Position numbers and translations under genes: made by a program. The notes beneath the pieces were generated by a model. The model saw nothing but the letters and a program-made list of their open reading frames with translations. It was not told where the DNA came from and searched no databases. From Opeltia flavorubescens (taxonomy: Eukaryota > Ascomycota > Lecanoromycetes > Teloschistales > Teloschistaceae), in contig KE546972.1 in the NCBI GenBank assembly GCA_000442125.1, forward strand, positions 1,673,112 to 1,737,111: DNA of 64,000 nucleotides. The letters are read 5' to 3'. Numbering within the stretch: the first letter of the stretch is position 1; each line of letters begins with the position of its first letter. This document shows positions 11,739 through 23,841 of the stretch, piece by piece.

Positions 11739-12740
11739 CTAACTACTTGACGTATCTGTAGTTTCAGGTAATTCATCCTGCTTCGGCGGTAATGGTTTGG
11801 TCCTGATAGCGCCTCTTGCAATCACGACACCTTCGTCGTAGATAATCACGTTCATTTCCGCATACCTCCTCTCCCGGATTATGACTGTCGCAAGTTGCGC
11901 CAGCATATTGATCATGTCCCCACCAGTGGTCATATAATAATGAGGTGCTGCTGGGTGCGAGGTCCAAATCGTTCTCACTTCCACCGTGACAGCCACAAGA
12001 GATTGATGGTACACACCTAAAGGTTCCTTATTACGGCTGGCAAGACTTAGCATGAGATAAACAATCATTATAATGGTATCCCTTCTGTCCATGGCTTTGT
12101 CGAGGTATTCCACCCTCGCATCAAGTTTCTCGCCCGTTGCCAGGGCTGTTTGATTTCCCGAGCCATTTCGTTCAAAGGATATTTGGGTTTGATTGACCTC
12201 GGTTATTGCTCTGGCAGCGACAGCTGTCGTTGGAGGCACAATTGGTGGTAATATCGAGTCAGACCAGAAAATGGCAGTCCCCACCTTCACACTCTGGTAG
12301 TAGCCATAGTATACGGCCAACTCATACCGTTGACGAACAAGCATATCTTTAATACCCCCATTGATGAGAAACATAGCCCAGCGCACTTTTATATAAGTCT
12401 TGCTCGTCCTCCCTTCTCCAATCACCGATACGTAAACACCGGGGTAGTCGGGATGCGTCCATTTTTCATCACTGCTGACCATTGAGTCGATGTCACGCAG
12501 CGCCAGATTCTGCATCGCAGTCACGCAAGCCATCATGATTGGCAGTNCTGGTATCGCAGGTAGGTGATAAGCTGCCACATATTCGAAATCCTTGTTTGGC
12601 AGATCCGGCAGCGCTGAAAGACCAGCATTTTCAACACTAGAATTGGAACGTGGTGCTCGTGCGGCAATAGGTAAATGAAAAGCTGCACAGAAGCAGGACC
12701 CCGAGAGAACTAAAACGTAAATGAGGAGGAAATTGCGCAT
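11739..12740 (-). CDS. Secreted protein of unknown family
   Basis: A single uninterrupted frame of 333 codons. It starts with a clear signal peptide (MRNFLLIYVLVLSGSCFCAA), followed by an Ala/Ser/Asn linker and a globular body rich in beta-like hydrophobic segments. Examples are VYVSVIGEGRTSKTYIKVRW and YELAVYYGYYQSVKVG. Several N-glycosylation sequons lie in the middle (NQT, NGS). The tail is hydrophilic (PPKQDELPETTDTSSS). One base, 12547, is N and gives an undefined residue near position 65. I do not recognise the family and see no catalytic motif. It stands alone, with spacers of about 1 kb on both sides. Confidence 0.75.
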   Translation of the reverse strand: MRNFLLIYVLVLSGSCFCAAFHLPIAARAPRSNSSVENAGLSALPDLPNKDFEYVAAYHLPAIPXLPIMMACVTAMQNLALRDIDSMVSSDEKWTHPDYPGVYVSVIGEGRTSKTYIKVRWAMFLINGGIKDMLVRQRYELAVYYGYYQSVKVGTAIFWSDSILPPIVPPTTAVAARAITEVNQTQISFERNGSGNQTALATGEKLDARVEYLDKAMDRRDTIIMIVYLMLSLASRNKEPLGVYHQSLVAVTVEVRTIWTSHPAAPHYYMTTGGDMINMLAQLATVIIRERRYAEMNVIIYDEGVVIARGAIRTKPLPPKQDELPETTDTSSS

Positions 12741-14106
12741 CGTGATATCAGGAATTCGAGAGACCTCAAGGAAAATTGGCGAAGGAAAATTTTCGAAGAA
12801 TTCGAATCTATGCTGTTATCAATAAACATCCGAAAATCCTGATCTCATGTTACATCCTTGCGACATGCGGGATATGCACTACAGCCGCGCCGGGTATCAG
12901 GTGCTAGTATCGCATTGTAGGCTTAACACTCTCATAGGGATTATATCGTGATGTCACAGCCCGACCGAGTGTATTGATATGCGTATGGTATGGCTTCACA
13001 TCGCCTCGAAAGTCAAAATAGACAATATGACAAGTCAGCTTTGCAGGGGTATGATGGGGTTTTGTTCAAACTGTTTCCCGAAATAGTCAAAGCAGCTACG
13101 CGCCTTACAGGCGAAATATTACATCCGCTTCCGAAGAAACGGCGGTCAGTGACGATCGTCTGGCATTTAATTCGACAACTTCGCGATACACTGACTGAAG
13201 AGCTTTCGAACATCTCAATCGTGATAATGGCATGAGAATGTTAGGTGCTTCAATGTCGATCCAAGGAATCTTAGGCTCTGGCTTGCAACAGTCATCGCCA
13301 ATGACCTTCGCTTACCTCGGATCCCGTGATACGAAACACTGACTGCAATGTTAGCAACGTCCGGGAACTGTCATTAGGTAGCTCTTTGTAGTATCCCTCT
13401 TCAGGTTCAGTCTGGAGGGACGTTGTCTAGACCGAGGTACGATAACCAGCACCTATACCAGTATCTGATGGGAGGGCATTCCATTGAAAATACCAGAAGT
13501 AGTGGTTTGAGGGAACATTGGTAGAACATCCCGATAGGTGTAATTGGGTTCATGGATGAGCGTTCTGGTGTTCTGTGACCGAAGGACTCTAGCTCCAGAG
13601 GCTTCGGCAGAGAGGGTGTGAGGGGCTAGGGCTTCTGACGCTTATGTAATGATGCCAAGAAATCGCAAGGCTGAACTACAATTTGCCGTCTCATATACTG
13701 TTGTGTTCATCGGTGAAATCGTATGAAGTTTTGTCAATGCGACACCGCGGGACGATTTCAATCATCGGACAGGTCATGTCCTTCGTATTGATTTCAGCTT
13801 TTTTCTTTTAGAGAAGTTTTAACCGCAGTATGTGATCTTGTGCCGCTATATATGCAGGCACCTCCGATGGGGCGTTAGGCTGCATTGGCTGCGCCCAACC
13901 AGATAACCCTCTTAATGGCCGTGAGAGCACTCCTCTATTCGTGTGAGGGAAACACAAGAGCCGTAAATCGTATCTTGAAATATTCGTTGCTGATCTACCT
14001 GATTTTCGTTGTAAGCCTTTCTCATGGTAACAATACCTTTCGAAACCCACGATAGCAACTGAGACCCTTGCCGCAACTCAATCGGCAGCCTCGCGTGCTC
14101 AACGTC
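12741..14106. other. Intergenic, promoter side of the NDT80 fusion gene
   Basis: No gene recognised. The open frame of the next gene extends upstream to about 14068 without an ATG, so an upstream non-coding or short coding exon in this region is possible. Confidence 0.4.
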
Positions 14107-17100
14107 ATGTTTCATAGCCCGTCTGGACTTCGAGCCGCCGATATTGAAGACTATGACGAGCATACGAACACTCATTGGGGGCCTATCTACTCATCCAGTA
14201 GCTTTGGAAGGAGAGAGTATCACGACTCGCAATCTATGCCTCCGAATGATACAAAAGACTTGGATTTGCACCAACAGCCCGCATCTCAACGGAATAATTC
14301 ACTTGTGCCATTCGATCCCATTAATTTTCAGCACGAAATTCAGTCTGAAGATAGGACTTCTATACAGCCTATGATTGAGGTTGCAATCTTGAATGGGTTC
14401 TTCAAAGCGGATGGAGACTGGACCTGTTATCGGCGGAACTACTTCTCTGTCGATTTCTCTTTCCGTCTCGAGGGAGATTCTCTCCATACGTATCACATCA
14501 GGGATTCCGATAACCGTGATATGAAGGCTATCTCGCGCTTTCATCTGGCTTTATCCGCTACTACTGATTCTGGGAAACCGATCGACTTAACTTCTCACAG
14601 TGCAAAGAGAGACAAAGGTTTTTCGCGAGTATCAGAGAACCCTCTCACGTTTTCGAAAGCAATTGATCCATTATCTCCTGTGAATGAATGGACAGCTTCC
14701 TTCGAACGGATGCAATTCAAAAATGCTACCGCTAATAACGGCAGGCGAAGAAATGCGCAACAGCATTTCTTCCTGGTCGTGACACTATTCTGTGAGACTG
14801 GCGGAAAGGAAAAACCTTTAATTCCCGTTGCCTCGAGGAAATCTGCTCCGCTTGTTGTACGAGGACGATCTCCCGGTCATTACTCAGATTATAGATGGGG
14901 AAGCAATGTTGAAACGGCCCCGCCCAAGCTCGATCTTCCTATACGGACAGATACCATATTTGATCAATCCACTTCTGGATTCCATCTAGGCTCAAAGTCA
15001 GGTGAGTTCAAATTACCTGGCCCACAGATGGCTAGCGAGGAATCGTCAAGAGAGGAGCGACCAGAACCAGTGACAGCAACAACTACTATTAGCGACAATT
15101 CATCAGTCTCAAGCGTGCAATCATCTAGATCCAGAATGTCTTCCAAATCATCCATTTCTTCGCAAGACGAAACGCCTCGTCGACTTGTGGATATCCTCTT
15201 ATTGGATCGAGGATTCAAAGCCCTGTGCACAGACGGCTTCCGCTGTGTTGATCCTAATCGGTTTGAGAGAAATTTGCGACGGCTTCTTCGGATCTTCGTT
15301 AGGAACTTCAGGGCAAGACTACCTTCCCGATCTCGACTCATCCTTAGGTATTACAAGCACGAGCGTGCAGTGAACATAGCCAGCGCTCTGCGTACAATGT
15401 TTGCAACTGATGGTTTAGAGAAAGGGTTTTTGCTACAGCTGAAAGATGAGAAAATAGACAAGGAAAAGCTAATCGATCGATATCTTGATGACAACATAGC
15501 TAATCACAGTAAAATCGATACTTTGGATACTGGCGAACCGGCAGACCTTGATGGTAGCGCAAACCCTTCAATTTTCAACCGGACGATGAACCTTTTCACT
15601 GGTATCAACAAACCGGATCACATTCCAACCACCGTTCACCATTTCAATTCAGAGCTACTTAAGACGATGCAACAGGACGTGGACTCGATCCCCAGTGGCT
15701 CAGAGCAGTCGCCAGCAGAGGAGGACGACGACGACGATGAGGACGAAGCATTGGCACCTTCTCAGATCCAGAATTTGATATTCGAAAGTGATGCTTGGGA
15801 AGAAGCACGCGAGGGCCTCATGGGTTTCCTTGTTCCAATCTTGACGTCGATGCAACAAGACGAATATCGTCACAACGTTTACTATTCTGACTTGAATGAG
15901 GCTTTAGATTATCGACGATCACTTCCTGCTAAAAATTCGCTAATGGAAGTGCTTCTTTATTGCCAGGCGGCTTGCCGTGCTCTTCTTGATGAGCGTATGT
16001 TGCATGAAAGCCACGATATGAGCCGCGGCTAATGGCGTGTATAGCTCTACTTTCACATTTTATCCTTCGCAAATCAGCAGCGGAACTACAATCCTTCAAA
16101 AACTCACTTCTTCATGTTGAGGTACCTGTACGAGATGATCTCATCTGCCACAAGCGCGTTGGGCAAGAATTGCTGTCATTGGTGACCGAGGAAATAACAA
16201 GATTACATGCTATGCGATGTAGCATGATGAATATATACATAAGATGTCTTCAGGATCGGTACCAACAGTCGTCAGGCCCCAAAAAGGTATTCCGCTGTGT
16301 CGCTTTAAACCTTCCAGCCCTGACCAGATCTAGCCATGTAAAAACATGATTCTACCTTTTCAAATTATTGTCAAGAAACCCGGGTCAGAAGTCCAGGATA
16401 TACGTTTAGAACTTGAGATATCTACGAAGCAGCATAACGAGACTTCCAGAGACCTTTCAGAAATCCGTTCTCTGACCAAGCAGCTCCCTAGTCAAAGACT
16501 CAATGAAATTGCTGGGTGGGTGGGTCCTGATTCGTCCTCGTGGACGAGTGGATTCCGGCAATCCATCAAGTCGTTATGGCTTCCATCCTACGAAGCTTGC
16601 CAATCATGGGGAAAACTTGAGATAATGAATGTTCGAGCTCTTGTAATCGATACGAGAGTAGGCCTGTTGGTGAAACGGTGGCGAGAACTTGGAAGACGTG
16701 CTCCAACCCCTGGTTATAAGCGAATTGAGTGGCTGTGTGTGAGTGATGTCAATTTTTTGGAGTTTTTTAAATTCACACTCACTTCACCTAGGACTGTAGT
16801 GAAAAGCTATGGGGCGACTTCCAGATCCAAGATGCAGAAGCTGTCGAAAGTTTTACTAGATGGCTAGAACACCCGGACCAGCAACCTTATCATCCTTCAG
16901 CAAGTCATAATCCCTCACAGCTCAATGCAAGTTCAGCTACATCAACCCTAGGTCATCAGCAGGCTCATACACGTACCGATTCGCAAGCAGCGAACAATGC
17001 CCCTATAGCGAGCACTGCTACTACTCCAAAGCCCCTATCCCTACCAAGACAACCAACAGAACGATACTTGGAGCTTTGCATTAATACGGGGGAATATGAC

Positions 17101-17830
17101 ATCAGCCTTGCTGAAATCCATATCAATACGCCCGAGACGTCGATCACAAGCGATGGGCAGCTCTTCGAAGAGATCAGGAAACGATACCAAAAGTGTCGAG
17201 GCATTCTTCGAAACCATAAATGGTCACTCTTCAAGCCAATCGACGTCCATTTCGTCAGGGTAAGCCCTCTCTCCATCAAAACCTTGCGAAACCCTGCGCA
17301 CAGTACGAATCTAATACCATGATCCGTAGTTCTGCCTCGAGGACGGCGACGTTGGCATCCTGCAAAGTCCACTGTCGCTACCTACCGAAGATGCTGTCCT
17401 CCACTCTCGATCTTGGGAATTCTGCCCCTGTCCCTGCCCTCTGAAGGAACCTCCGCCTATCCCTACTAACGTATTCCTTCATCTTTTCAACTCTACCAGA
17501 ACCCACCCGCGCTCCACGTGGCTAAATCGTCTCCCCAAGAAACTTCATCACAGCATCTACCAACGGAATGGAGGTCCGCATGTGGGATGGCAGGCTATGG
17601 GCTGGGGCGTCCATATCATTGAAGGTCCGAATGTGAAAGCGATATTTCTATTACAAGTGCTTTTGGTTGTGATTAGCTTGGCTGGAGCTATTGTCTGGGC
17701 TGTTTTGAAGGGAGACGTGCAAGGTGGGTTTGGCATTGCGGGGTTTGTGGTTGCGGCTACGGGTGTGCTGGTTTGGACTGGTGTGGGATATGGTATTGGG
17801 CAGCAGCAGGAGCGGTTTGTGAGGATGTAA
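14107..17830 (+). CDS. NDT80-domain protein fused to a C-terminal membrane module
   Basis: Five exons: 14107-15994, 16045-16286, 16376-16738 (or from 16334, also in frame), 16792-17259 and 17330-17830; about 1,150-1,170 residues. Residues 90-262 form an NDT80/PhoG (Ig-fold) DNA-binding domain, with GDWTCYRRNYFSV, HSAKRDKGF, ATANNGRRRNAQQHF and VRGRSPGHY. Exon 1 continues without a break through a Ser-rich linker, a basic helical block (RFERNLRRLLRIFVRNFRAR) and an acidic run near residue 540. Later exons carry RIEWLCDCSEKLWGDF, RYLELCINTGEYDISLAEI and GWGVHIIEGPN, then two membrane-helix-like stretches before the stop. That tail is a recurrent fungal module of unknown role. A membrane-held transcription factor is the natural inference. 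The first ATG is chosen; an upstream exon is not excluded. Confidence 0.8.
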
Positions 17831-18694
17831 TACCATGGAACAAGTGACGGAAAAGTACAGATAAAAGGTGAGTACGACAGCAAGGACCAGTGTAAGGAAG
17901 ACGAATGCTATCTCAGCTTCAAAGATTCAATGCGGACATTTTTCTCACGACTAATTCAATAATTCAAATCTAACGAAGTCTTCAAAATTCCATCAACGGT
18001 ATCAGCTCTGCTGCGAAGGTCGATTTTTCTACCTCGGCTTCTCGAACAGCATATCAGGCTCAATTCTTGCGCAGCGATTTCGGATATCGGCATCGAATAG
18101 ACTACTATCGAGAACTGAGAGACTGATAACTCACCTCTCGCGACATGACCATCCGTGTGGAACTTGATCTTATCCAAGTTTGCTCGATTAATCTTTCCAC
18201 CACAAAAATGGACTAGACTTAACTCCAAGACTACAGTCTTGGTAAGCGCTCAAGCGTGTATGTAGCGGTGTCTGTAATGATATTTACCTCGAAAGTAATC
18301 AAGATAATTAAAGAGGATTTTTCTAGATTTTCCCAGGAAATACTATAGGGAACGATGTCACACGTCTTCTGTACAGCTACAATCTCAATGTCTTCGATGA
18401 ACGCTGTCTTTACTATTCATCTCTTATTCCTGATCGTTTGTGTAGAGCTAAAGGCAAACACGAAATTTTACCGGCTCTCTTCCAATGTTTCCACATGATA
18501 CGTCTCGTTGTTCATCTGACCTTCAACTTAATTCATGAATCGAGTTGCAGTCTTTAACCTAGACAAATAATGGAATTCAGTCTTTTTTCTTTCAATTTTA
18601 TGATCTTTGCTTCTGAAAGTCTCTCGTCTTAGGAAGAAATTCGCTCCGCTGCTCCTCATCATTCCCCACAACTTTCTTTCTTGAATCATATAAG
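17831..18694. other. Intergenic, no feature recognised
   Basis: AT-rich spacer; a CT-rich stretch just before 18695 is typical of fungal promoters. Confidence 0.4.
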
Positions 18695-19766
18695 ATGTCC
18701 GCAGATACCATTCGGTGGTCTGCTGCTAGCTGGCGTATTCTTACCATAGTCCTAACGGTCATAAGCTCGGTGTTACTATTCTCAATCCTTCTTCAGCCCC
18801 TCAACCCAAAGCCCGTAGATCCTCATGTTCTCAACCATGCACGGCACATCTCAACCAACTATCCACGTGCACCTATCCAAGGGGAAGCAGAGTACGAGGC
18901 TGCAATCTGCAAAGGCGATCAACTATGGTTAAAAATCGAAGACGCATTCGCCGGTCACGTACCTCCTGGCCCACAATTCACAGAAGATGACTTCAAAGAT
19001 GGTTGGAGCGACGGAGTCAAAGCCGACGTTAAAGAAATACCGGGGACATGGCATGATGCATTCTCGAGCTTCGCCCACAACCGGGCGCCTCGGGAGGATG
19101 AAACACAGGTTTTCCGCGCGGTGCAGGATAAAGCTTTCCGGTCTAGCACTGGAAGATTAGTGAGGGTGAGTTCACTAATAACTCCAAATCCTTGACAAAT
19201 GAGCGGGAGTCTTCCTTGAAAAATCCTTTGCTCACTAATGTCATTGTAAGACTCCAACAGGGGCGAAATATGTTCTGCAATACTGCCCCGAGTGGTCCGC
19301 CATGCTGGCTATAAGCGTCACAAGCCCGACTGCGCGCCTCACAGCTCCATTTGATAGGGTATATCCGGATATACCGACACCAGGAGAAATACCATCCCTG
19401 ATACCGCCCTTGAATCGCCTATCTGATATGTCATGGTACTACTATCGTGAAGCTGGTATCACACACCTGGCGCAGATCCGGTATATAGGCCACGATAGCA
19501 TCAGTAATAAAGAGACCAATACGGTTATCGAATACTTGTTCCTCAGGGGTTTCGGGACTGATCAACCGGATCTGAATTGGCCTGGATTGGTGTATAACGT
19601 CACGAGTGATGAGGGGAAGGCGCTACTCGCTACACCTAATAGTTTGGCGGTGGCGTGGATGATGGTTGATCATGCTGCTGTTTTTGGCCGGCGGCTTCCG
19701 AGGGTTCATCTCTTCGTTGGGGATTTCGGCTTTCCTAATATGCTTTGGGACTTGGCGCCAGTGTAG
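18695..19766 (+). CDS. P1: type II membrane protein, paralogue family P
   Basis: Exons 18695-19165 and 19251-19766, phase 0, giving 328 residues. The acceptor at 19250 was chosen because it restores the TPTGAKYVLQY segment that aligns with the two paralogues. A short cytosolic N-terminus is followed by one membrane helix (about residues 13-34) and then a lumenal or extracellular domain. Conserved family blocks are CKGDQLW, DAFAGHVPPGPQF, WHDAFSSFAHNRAPR, LIPPLNRLSDMSWYYY, IRYIGHD, WPGLVYNVTSDEGKALLATP, AVAWMMVDHAAV and MLWDLAPV. I recognise no named domain. It shares intron position and phase with P2 (22039-23120) and P3 (30215-31297). It lacks the Cys just before MLWDL that the others have. 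Confidence 0.85.
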
Positions 19767-20873
19767 CGAAAATAGTCGAGTTTTCGTAGCGGGATGGAGA
19801 AGTTTTTGGGAATGTGGGATATGCTATCAGCGTGCAGCAATGCAGGACAATTTTCTTATTCCTGAAGCTCGATTGTAGTATAGTAGCCTGCTCTCCTGCT
19901 CTTCATCGACTGACGATCAAGGATGTAGCAACGGTTCCGCGAGAGTTCGCTATGCGGCTAATCGATCTCGAGTAAATACTTTCAAACTTGCTTACAATTA
20001 GTTCGGGAACTATATCAGGAATTGATACCAGTCAGTAGGACAGCAAGAATCCGTCTGCAGCAATCGCTGAGTACAGAGGCTTACACTAACACGGGGCTCC
20101 ATACTTGAAGGGTGAGAGACACGCCGAGGCTAAATATCGAATAAATGGCCCGGCCAATGCTGCGGACATTCCGGATAAAGCACCAGTTACAAAATTCTCG
20201 TCATCCATCCGAAATGTACATTTATAGCACGGATTGATGACTCTGTAAGATGCAAGGCTTATTGGATGGATGATGATATTATTATAGCTGTGTGCATTTT
20301 AAATACTTCAATGAAAAATCTTTATCAGTATTGGGTCTGAACTGCATGAAAGCAGCCTATAAGCCATCCCGTACTACAACACCCGCGCTGAAAGTGAATG
20401 ATGTATTCCGAAAAGCATACAGTGATCTCTGAATAATCTACGCCATTCAGTGTGCTCTTCAGTGTGCTCTCAAAAGAGGGTGCGCTGAGCGTCCATGAAG
20501 ATGAATGTGTGTGACACGTCGGCCAGGATCTGACGCCAATCCAAGCAATCACCCCATCGTTGTGCAGCATGCGACGGCATCTTCATGCGCTTGGGAATTA
20601 TTGCCTGTCTTGATGTCCAACTTGATCCAATCATAGCCGGTTGATAGCCGCTTTGTTGACGGGATCATGTGGAGTTGCGGCGTAGTGCATGAACAAGGTT
20701 TCAGAGCAAAGGAGTTAAGGCGGGGAAGACATTCCATAGCGAACCTATACCGAGGAATTTCTTTCGTTTCAATTCTCATCCTTTCTCTACCAACAGATCA
20801 TTAGGATTGTCACATAACATTATGAAATGCAGCGTATGACGATCCTTCAACGCCGAATTTGCTGATCTTTGCC
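19767..20873. other. Intergenic with a perfect 12-bp tandem repeat
   Basis: No gene recognised. TTCAGTGTGCTC is repeated head to tail at 20446-20469. Confidence 0.45.
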
Positions 20874-21572
20874 ATGGAAGTCTCTACTTTGTTCTCGATA
20901 AGAACCTCTACCTCGTTCCTCTCGGAAATATCTACACTTCCAGGGATAAATGGAGATTTGACGGTCCTAACAATCAGGACCAAGGTACAGATCGTTACTA
21001 CAAATGGAGACTTGAGCCACTCAACAATCACAGCCACAACACAGGCCGTTACCATTCCAGTAACAACAGTCACAAGGGCCCCGGGACTTACCTTGAATCC
21101 ACTGTCACTGCCGGGACAGCCATCGTCGGTTTTACCCATCTCATCTTCGCCAGGAACAATGACTTTTGTTCCTACACCCAGCCCGACACCCGCAACTTTG
21201 ACTACATCCTCATCTGCATCTTCACCCACATCTTCAGAGCCATCAACATCGTCATCTTCAGCGAGAAAGATCGGCCTAGGGCTTGGCTTGGGGCTAGGCA
21301 TACCTCTCCTTTTACTGATAGCGATCCTTCTCTTCTTCCTTATTCGTTACCGCCACCGGAGGCGCCGAAAAGTACAGGCAGACGCAGGATACGGAGCTGG
21401 TGACGCTGTACCAGACAATACTACAGAAAAGAGAGGTATAGTCGATGCTCAGGATGGAAGCAAGGTGGACCGCGGCAGGCTATCAATACCAGAGCTACAT
21501 GAGGAGTATATCCAACCTTACACGCGAGAGTTGCCGGGAACACCGACGTCGAGGAGGAGTGAACTGCCGTGA
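20874..21572 (+). CDS. Q1: Ser/Thr-rich single-pass membrane protein
   Basis: The open frame reaches the stop at 21572; the first ATG is at 20874 and gives 232 residues. The first 130 residues are Ser/Thr/Pro-rich (STITATTQAVTIPVTTVTRA). A single membrane helix follows at about residues 133-157 (GLGLGLGIPLLLLIAILLFF). It is closed by a strongly basic stop-transfer (RYRHRRRRK), and the tail is hydrophilic and cytosolic. This is the layout of fungal wall sensors and other surface proteins of the Mid2/Wsc kind, though no WSC Cys domain is present. No signal peptide is visible from 20874, so a first exon upstream is likely missing from this model. It is related to Q2 at 23842-24234. Confidence 0.6.
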   Translation: MEVSTLFSIRTSTSFLSEISTLPGINGDLTVLTIRTKVQIVTTNGDLSHSTITATTQAVTIPVTTVTRAPGLTLNPLSLPGQPSSVLPISSSPGTMTFVPTPSPTPATLTTSSSASSPTSSEPSTSSSSARKIGLGLGLGLGIPLLLLIAILLFFLIRYRHRRRRKVQADAGYGAGDAVPDNTTEKRGIVDAQDGSKVDRGRLSIPELHEEYIQPYTRELPGTPTSRRSELP

Positions 21573-22038
21573 TGGTTGTGGTACTATCAGACTTCGGGGG
21601 TAAGGTCTTCGAGGCACAACGGATACGGGGATGAAATCCCTGTGGATTGATCCGCTTGCTATTGCTGTTTGCAATAGATACTTACACAGACGTCCAGGCA
21701 GCCCAGCATCGTCCTTCGAATACTTCGGTGAAAACTACCACGCTACTAGCGCGCTGCTTCGTAACGCTCTCATTCTGGAAAGATACATGGAACTGGTCTT
21801 ATCTTCAGATCGAGCCACCATCATTAGGAAGACAATAAGCAAACCGTGGGAGGCAGAGTCAAGACAATGATTTTCGAATGGAATAACGCAGTGGTATCAT
21901 GCATTCGAGAAACCGTATTCCGGATCGATAAACAGCTTCAGAAATGGTATCTCAACGCCCGTAAGCTATTCAATAATCACGAAATGTGCAATGTGAAGAG
22001 CTCATGGTGATTTGTCGGAATTCCTTATGTACAACACT
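21573..22038. other. Short spacer between Q1 and P2 (convergent)
   Basis: No gene recognised; it lies between the 3' ends of Q1 and P2. Confidence 0.4.
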
Positions 22039-23120
22039 TCATGCAGGCGCCAGATCCCAAAGCATACACGGCTGTCCCATATTCCCAAGAAAGATATGGA
22101 CACGAGGCCTCCTTCTCCTAAGAACCGCAGCATGATCAATCATCATCCACGCCACAGATAAACTATTCGGAGTCGCTAATAACGCTTTTCCCTCGTTACT
22201 AGTAACGTTGTACACCAGTCCTGGCCAATCTAGAATCGGATCTCGACGTCCGTATTTTGAAATAATCAAATAGTCGAAAATACTCTGCGTGTTATCGTTG
22301 ACAATCCATTCATGCCCGATGTAGCGAATCGCTCCTGCGTTTCCGTTTTTCGCTATCCAGTACCAGAGCATGTCTGAGAGGCGGTTTAAGGGCGGGATTA
22401 GGTCTGTGAAATCTTGAGGAGGCTGCATTGTTGGGTAGACTTTATCTCGGGTGTCGTTTAGTCGGTTGCTGGGGCTTGTCGCTAGTATGACTAGGAGAGC
22501 GGACCAGTCTGGAGCGTAGTTTAGGTAGTAGAGTCCTTTTGTTGGAGTCTGAAAAGTCAGTCATTCGATGCTAGGAAGAGTTGCGACGCACGTACTTGGA
22601 CTAATGCTCCCGTCTCGATCCGAAAAGATTTATCCTGTATTGCATTAAGGGTGCGGATCTCGTCGCTTCGGGGAACGCGGTTTTGGGCGAAGCTTTTGAA
22701 GGCGTCTTTCCAGTGGTCTTTTATATTTGAAGGGCTGGTTTTTGGGGCGTCGGTCCAGCCGTTGGCGAAATCTTGGTCTGTGAATTGGTGGCCTTGGGAA
22801 GGGATACGGCCGGCGAAGGCGTCTTCGACTCTTTGCCAGAGTGTTGCACCTTTACAGACTGCGTAACTATAGCTCATTACCAGGACCGGATCGGCTCGGG
22901 GTTGGATGCTTGGGACGTTGTCGTGTGATATCTGGTGGCTTGAGTTGTATGACGTATCATGAATTTCTGATGGATGCTGGCTTGGGGTGATAGAACCGAC
23001 ATCCTTGCTCGGGAATGGCTGTAGCAGGTTCCAGAACAGCGGCGCTGAGCTCAAGACTGCGAGGATGGTGCCGATGGTACGCCAGCTGAGCGTTGGCCGG
23101 CGTGATGAATTTGCAAACAT
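22039..23120 (-). CDS. P2: type II membrane protein, paralogue family P
   Basis: Exon 1 is 23120-22596 and exon 2 is 22548-22039, with a 47-nt intron (GTACGT donor, TTTCAG acceptor), phase 0; 344 residues. An N-terminal membrane helix (about residues 14-35) precedes a longer linker than in P1. The shared blocks then follow: VCKGATLW, DAFAGRIP, WKDAFKSFAQNRVPRSDEI, LIPPLNRLSDMLWYW, IRYIGHEWI, WPGLVYNVTSNEGKALLATP, VAWMMIDHAAV and PCMLWDLAPA. It is convergent with Q1. Intron position is identical to P1 and P3, so the copies arose by DNA-level duplication, not retroposition. Function unknown. Confidence 0.85.
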
Positions 23121-23518
23121 AATAGACTTTCCGGAACCTGCGAATGTAAACTCTGCAGCGAGATAACCAAAGACTCTGAACGTGGTTGAAAAGGCAAGTT
23201 TGCCACCTAGATCTTTGACGAAATTTCAAGATTCGACGAGACTAATCATTCTGTAGAACAAACGGGTGAAAATTATATGAAATTATGGATTCGAAAACGC
23301 CAACATCGAGTACATCTTTCAGCGTGCAATCGGACGACGAAAAACCAAAGAATAACTTGTGAAAAGATTATAAGATGTTTGCAATATTCTTGACCTGAGG
23401 TCTGGCGACGATATCAAGTAAATTAAGTACAACCAACGAGGCGCTCCATCAGTGAAGACTTCCAATCCAGCCCGTAGCAGATATATCAATTACCTCTGGC
23501 CTATTATATCAAGGATTT
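23121..23518. other. Spacer, promoter side of P2
   Basis: No gene recognised. Confidence 0.4.
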
Positions 23519-23841
23519 TTGCATTTCAAGCTTGTGGGTCGGCTCTACATGCTTTTCCAGGTGTTGGATGAGCTGTCATCCCAACAATTTAGACTCACCT
23601 CTACATTATCCTTCTCTTCCAAGATCTTCATTCACGAAAGCTCCAGTCATACTGTCTTCATCTCGACGATCTCGATCAGTAGCTACATAAACGAGCCCAC
23701 GTCTGGGCATGGATTTTAATACGCTGTTGTTGCTCATGATCACAAGCCGTCTTCTGATCGACACCAAAAGACACTATCGATAATCTTGCTTTTGCGATCT
23801 TGGAAGAATGGCAAATTCGGTGTCTCCCGACCATCAATTAA

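Noticed and set aside
16287-16375. A single certain acceptor for the second intron of the NDT80 fusion gene
   Set aside because: Both 16333 and 16375 keep the frame; the choice cannot be made without transcripts, so both are stated.
20810-21301. 163-codon reverse frame opposite Q1
   Set aside because: It is the complement of the Ser/Thr-rich region (Asp/Val/Gly-rich shadow).
23519-23719. Ser/Thr-rich frame before Q2 as a confirmed first exon
   Set aside because: Composition fits, but no donor/acceptor pair was found that joins it in phase to 23842-24234.
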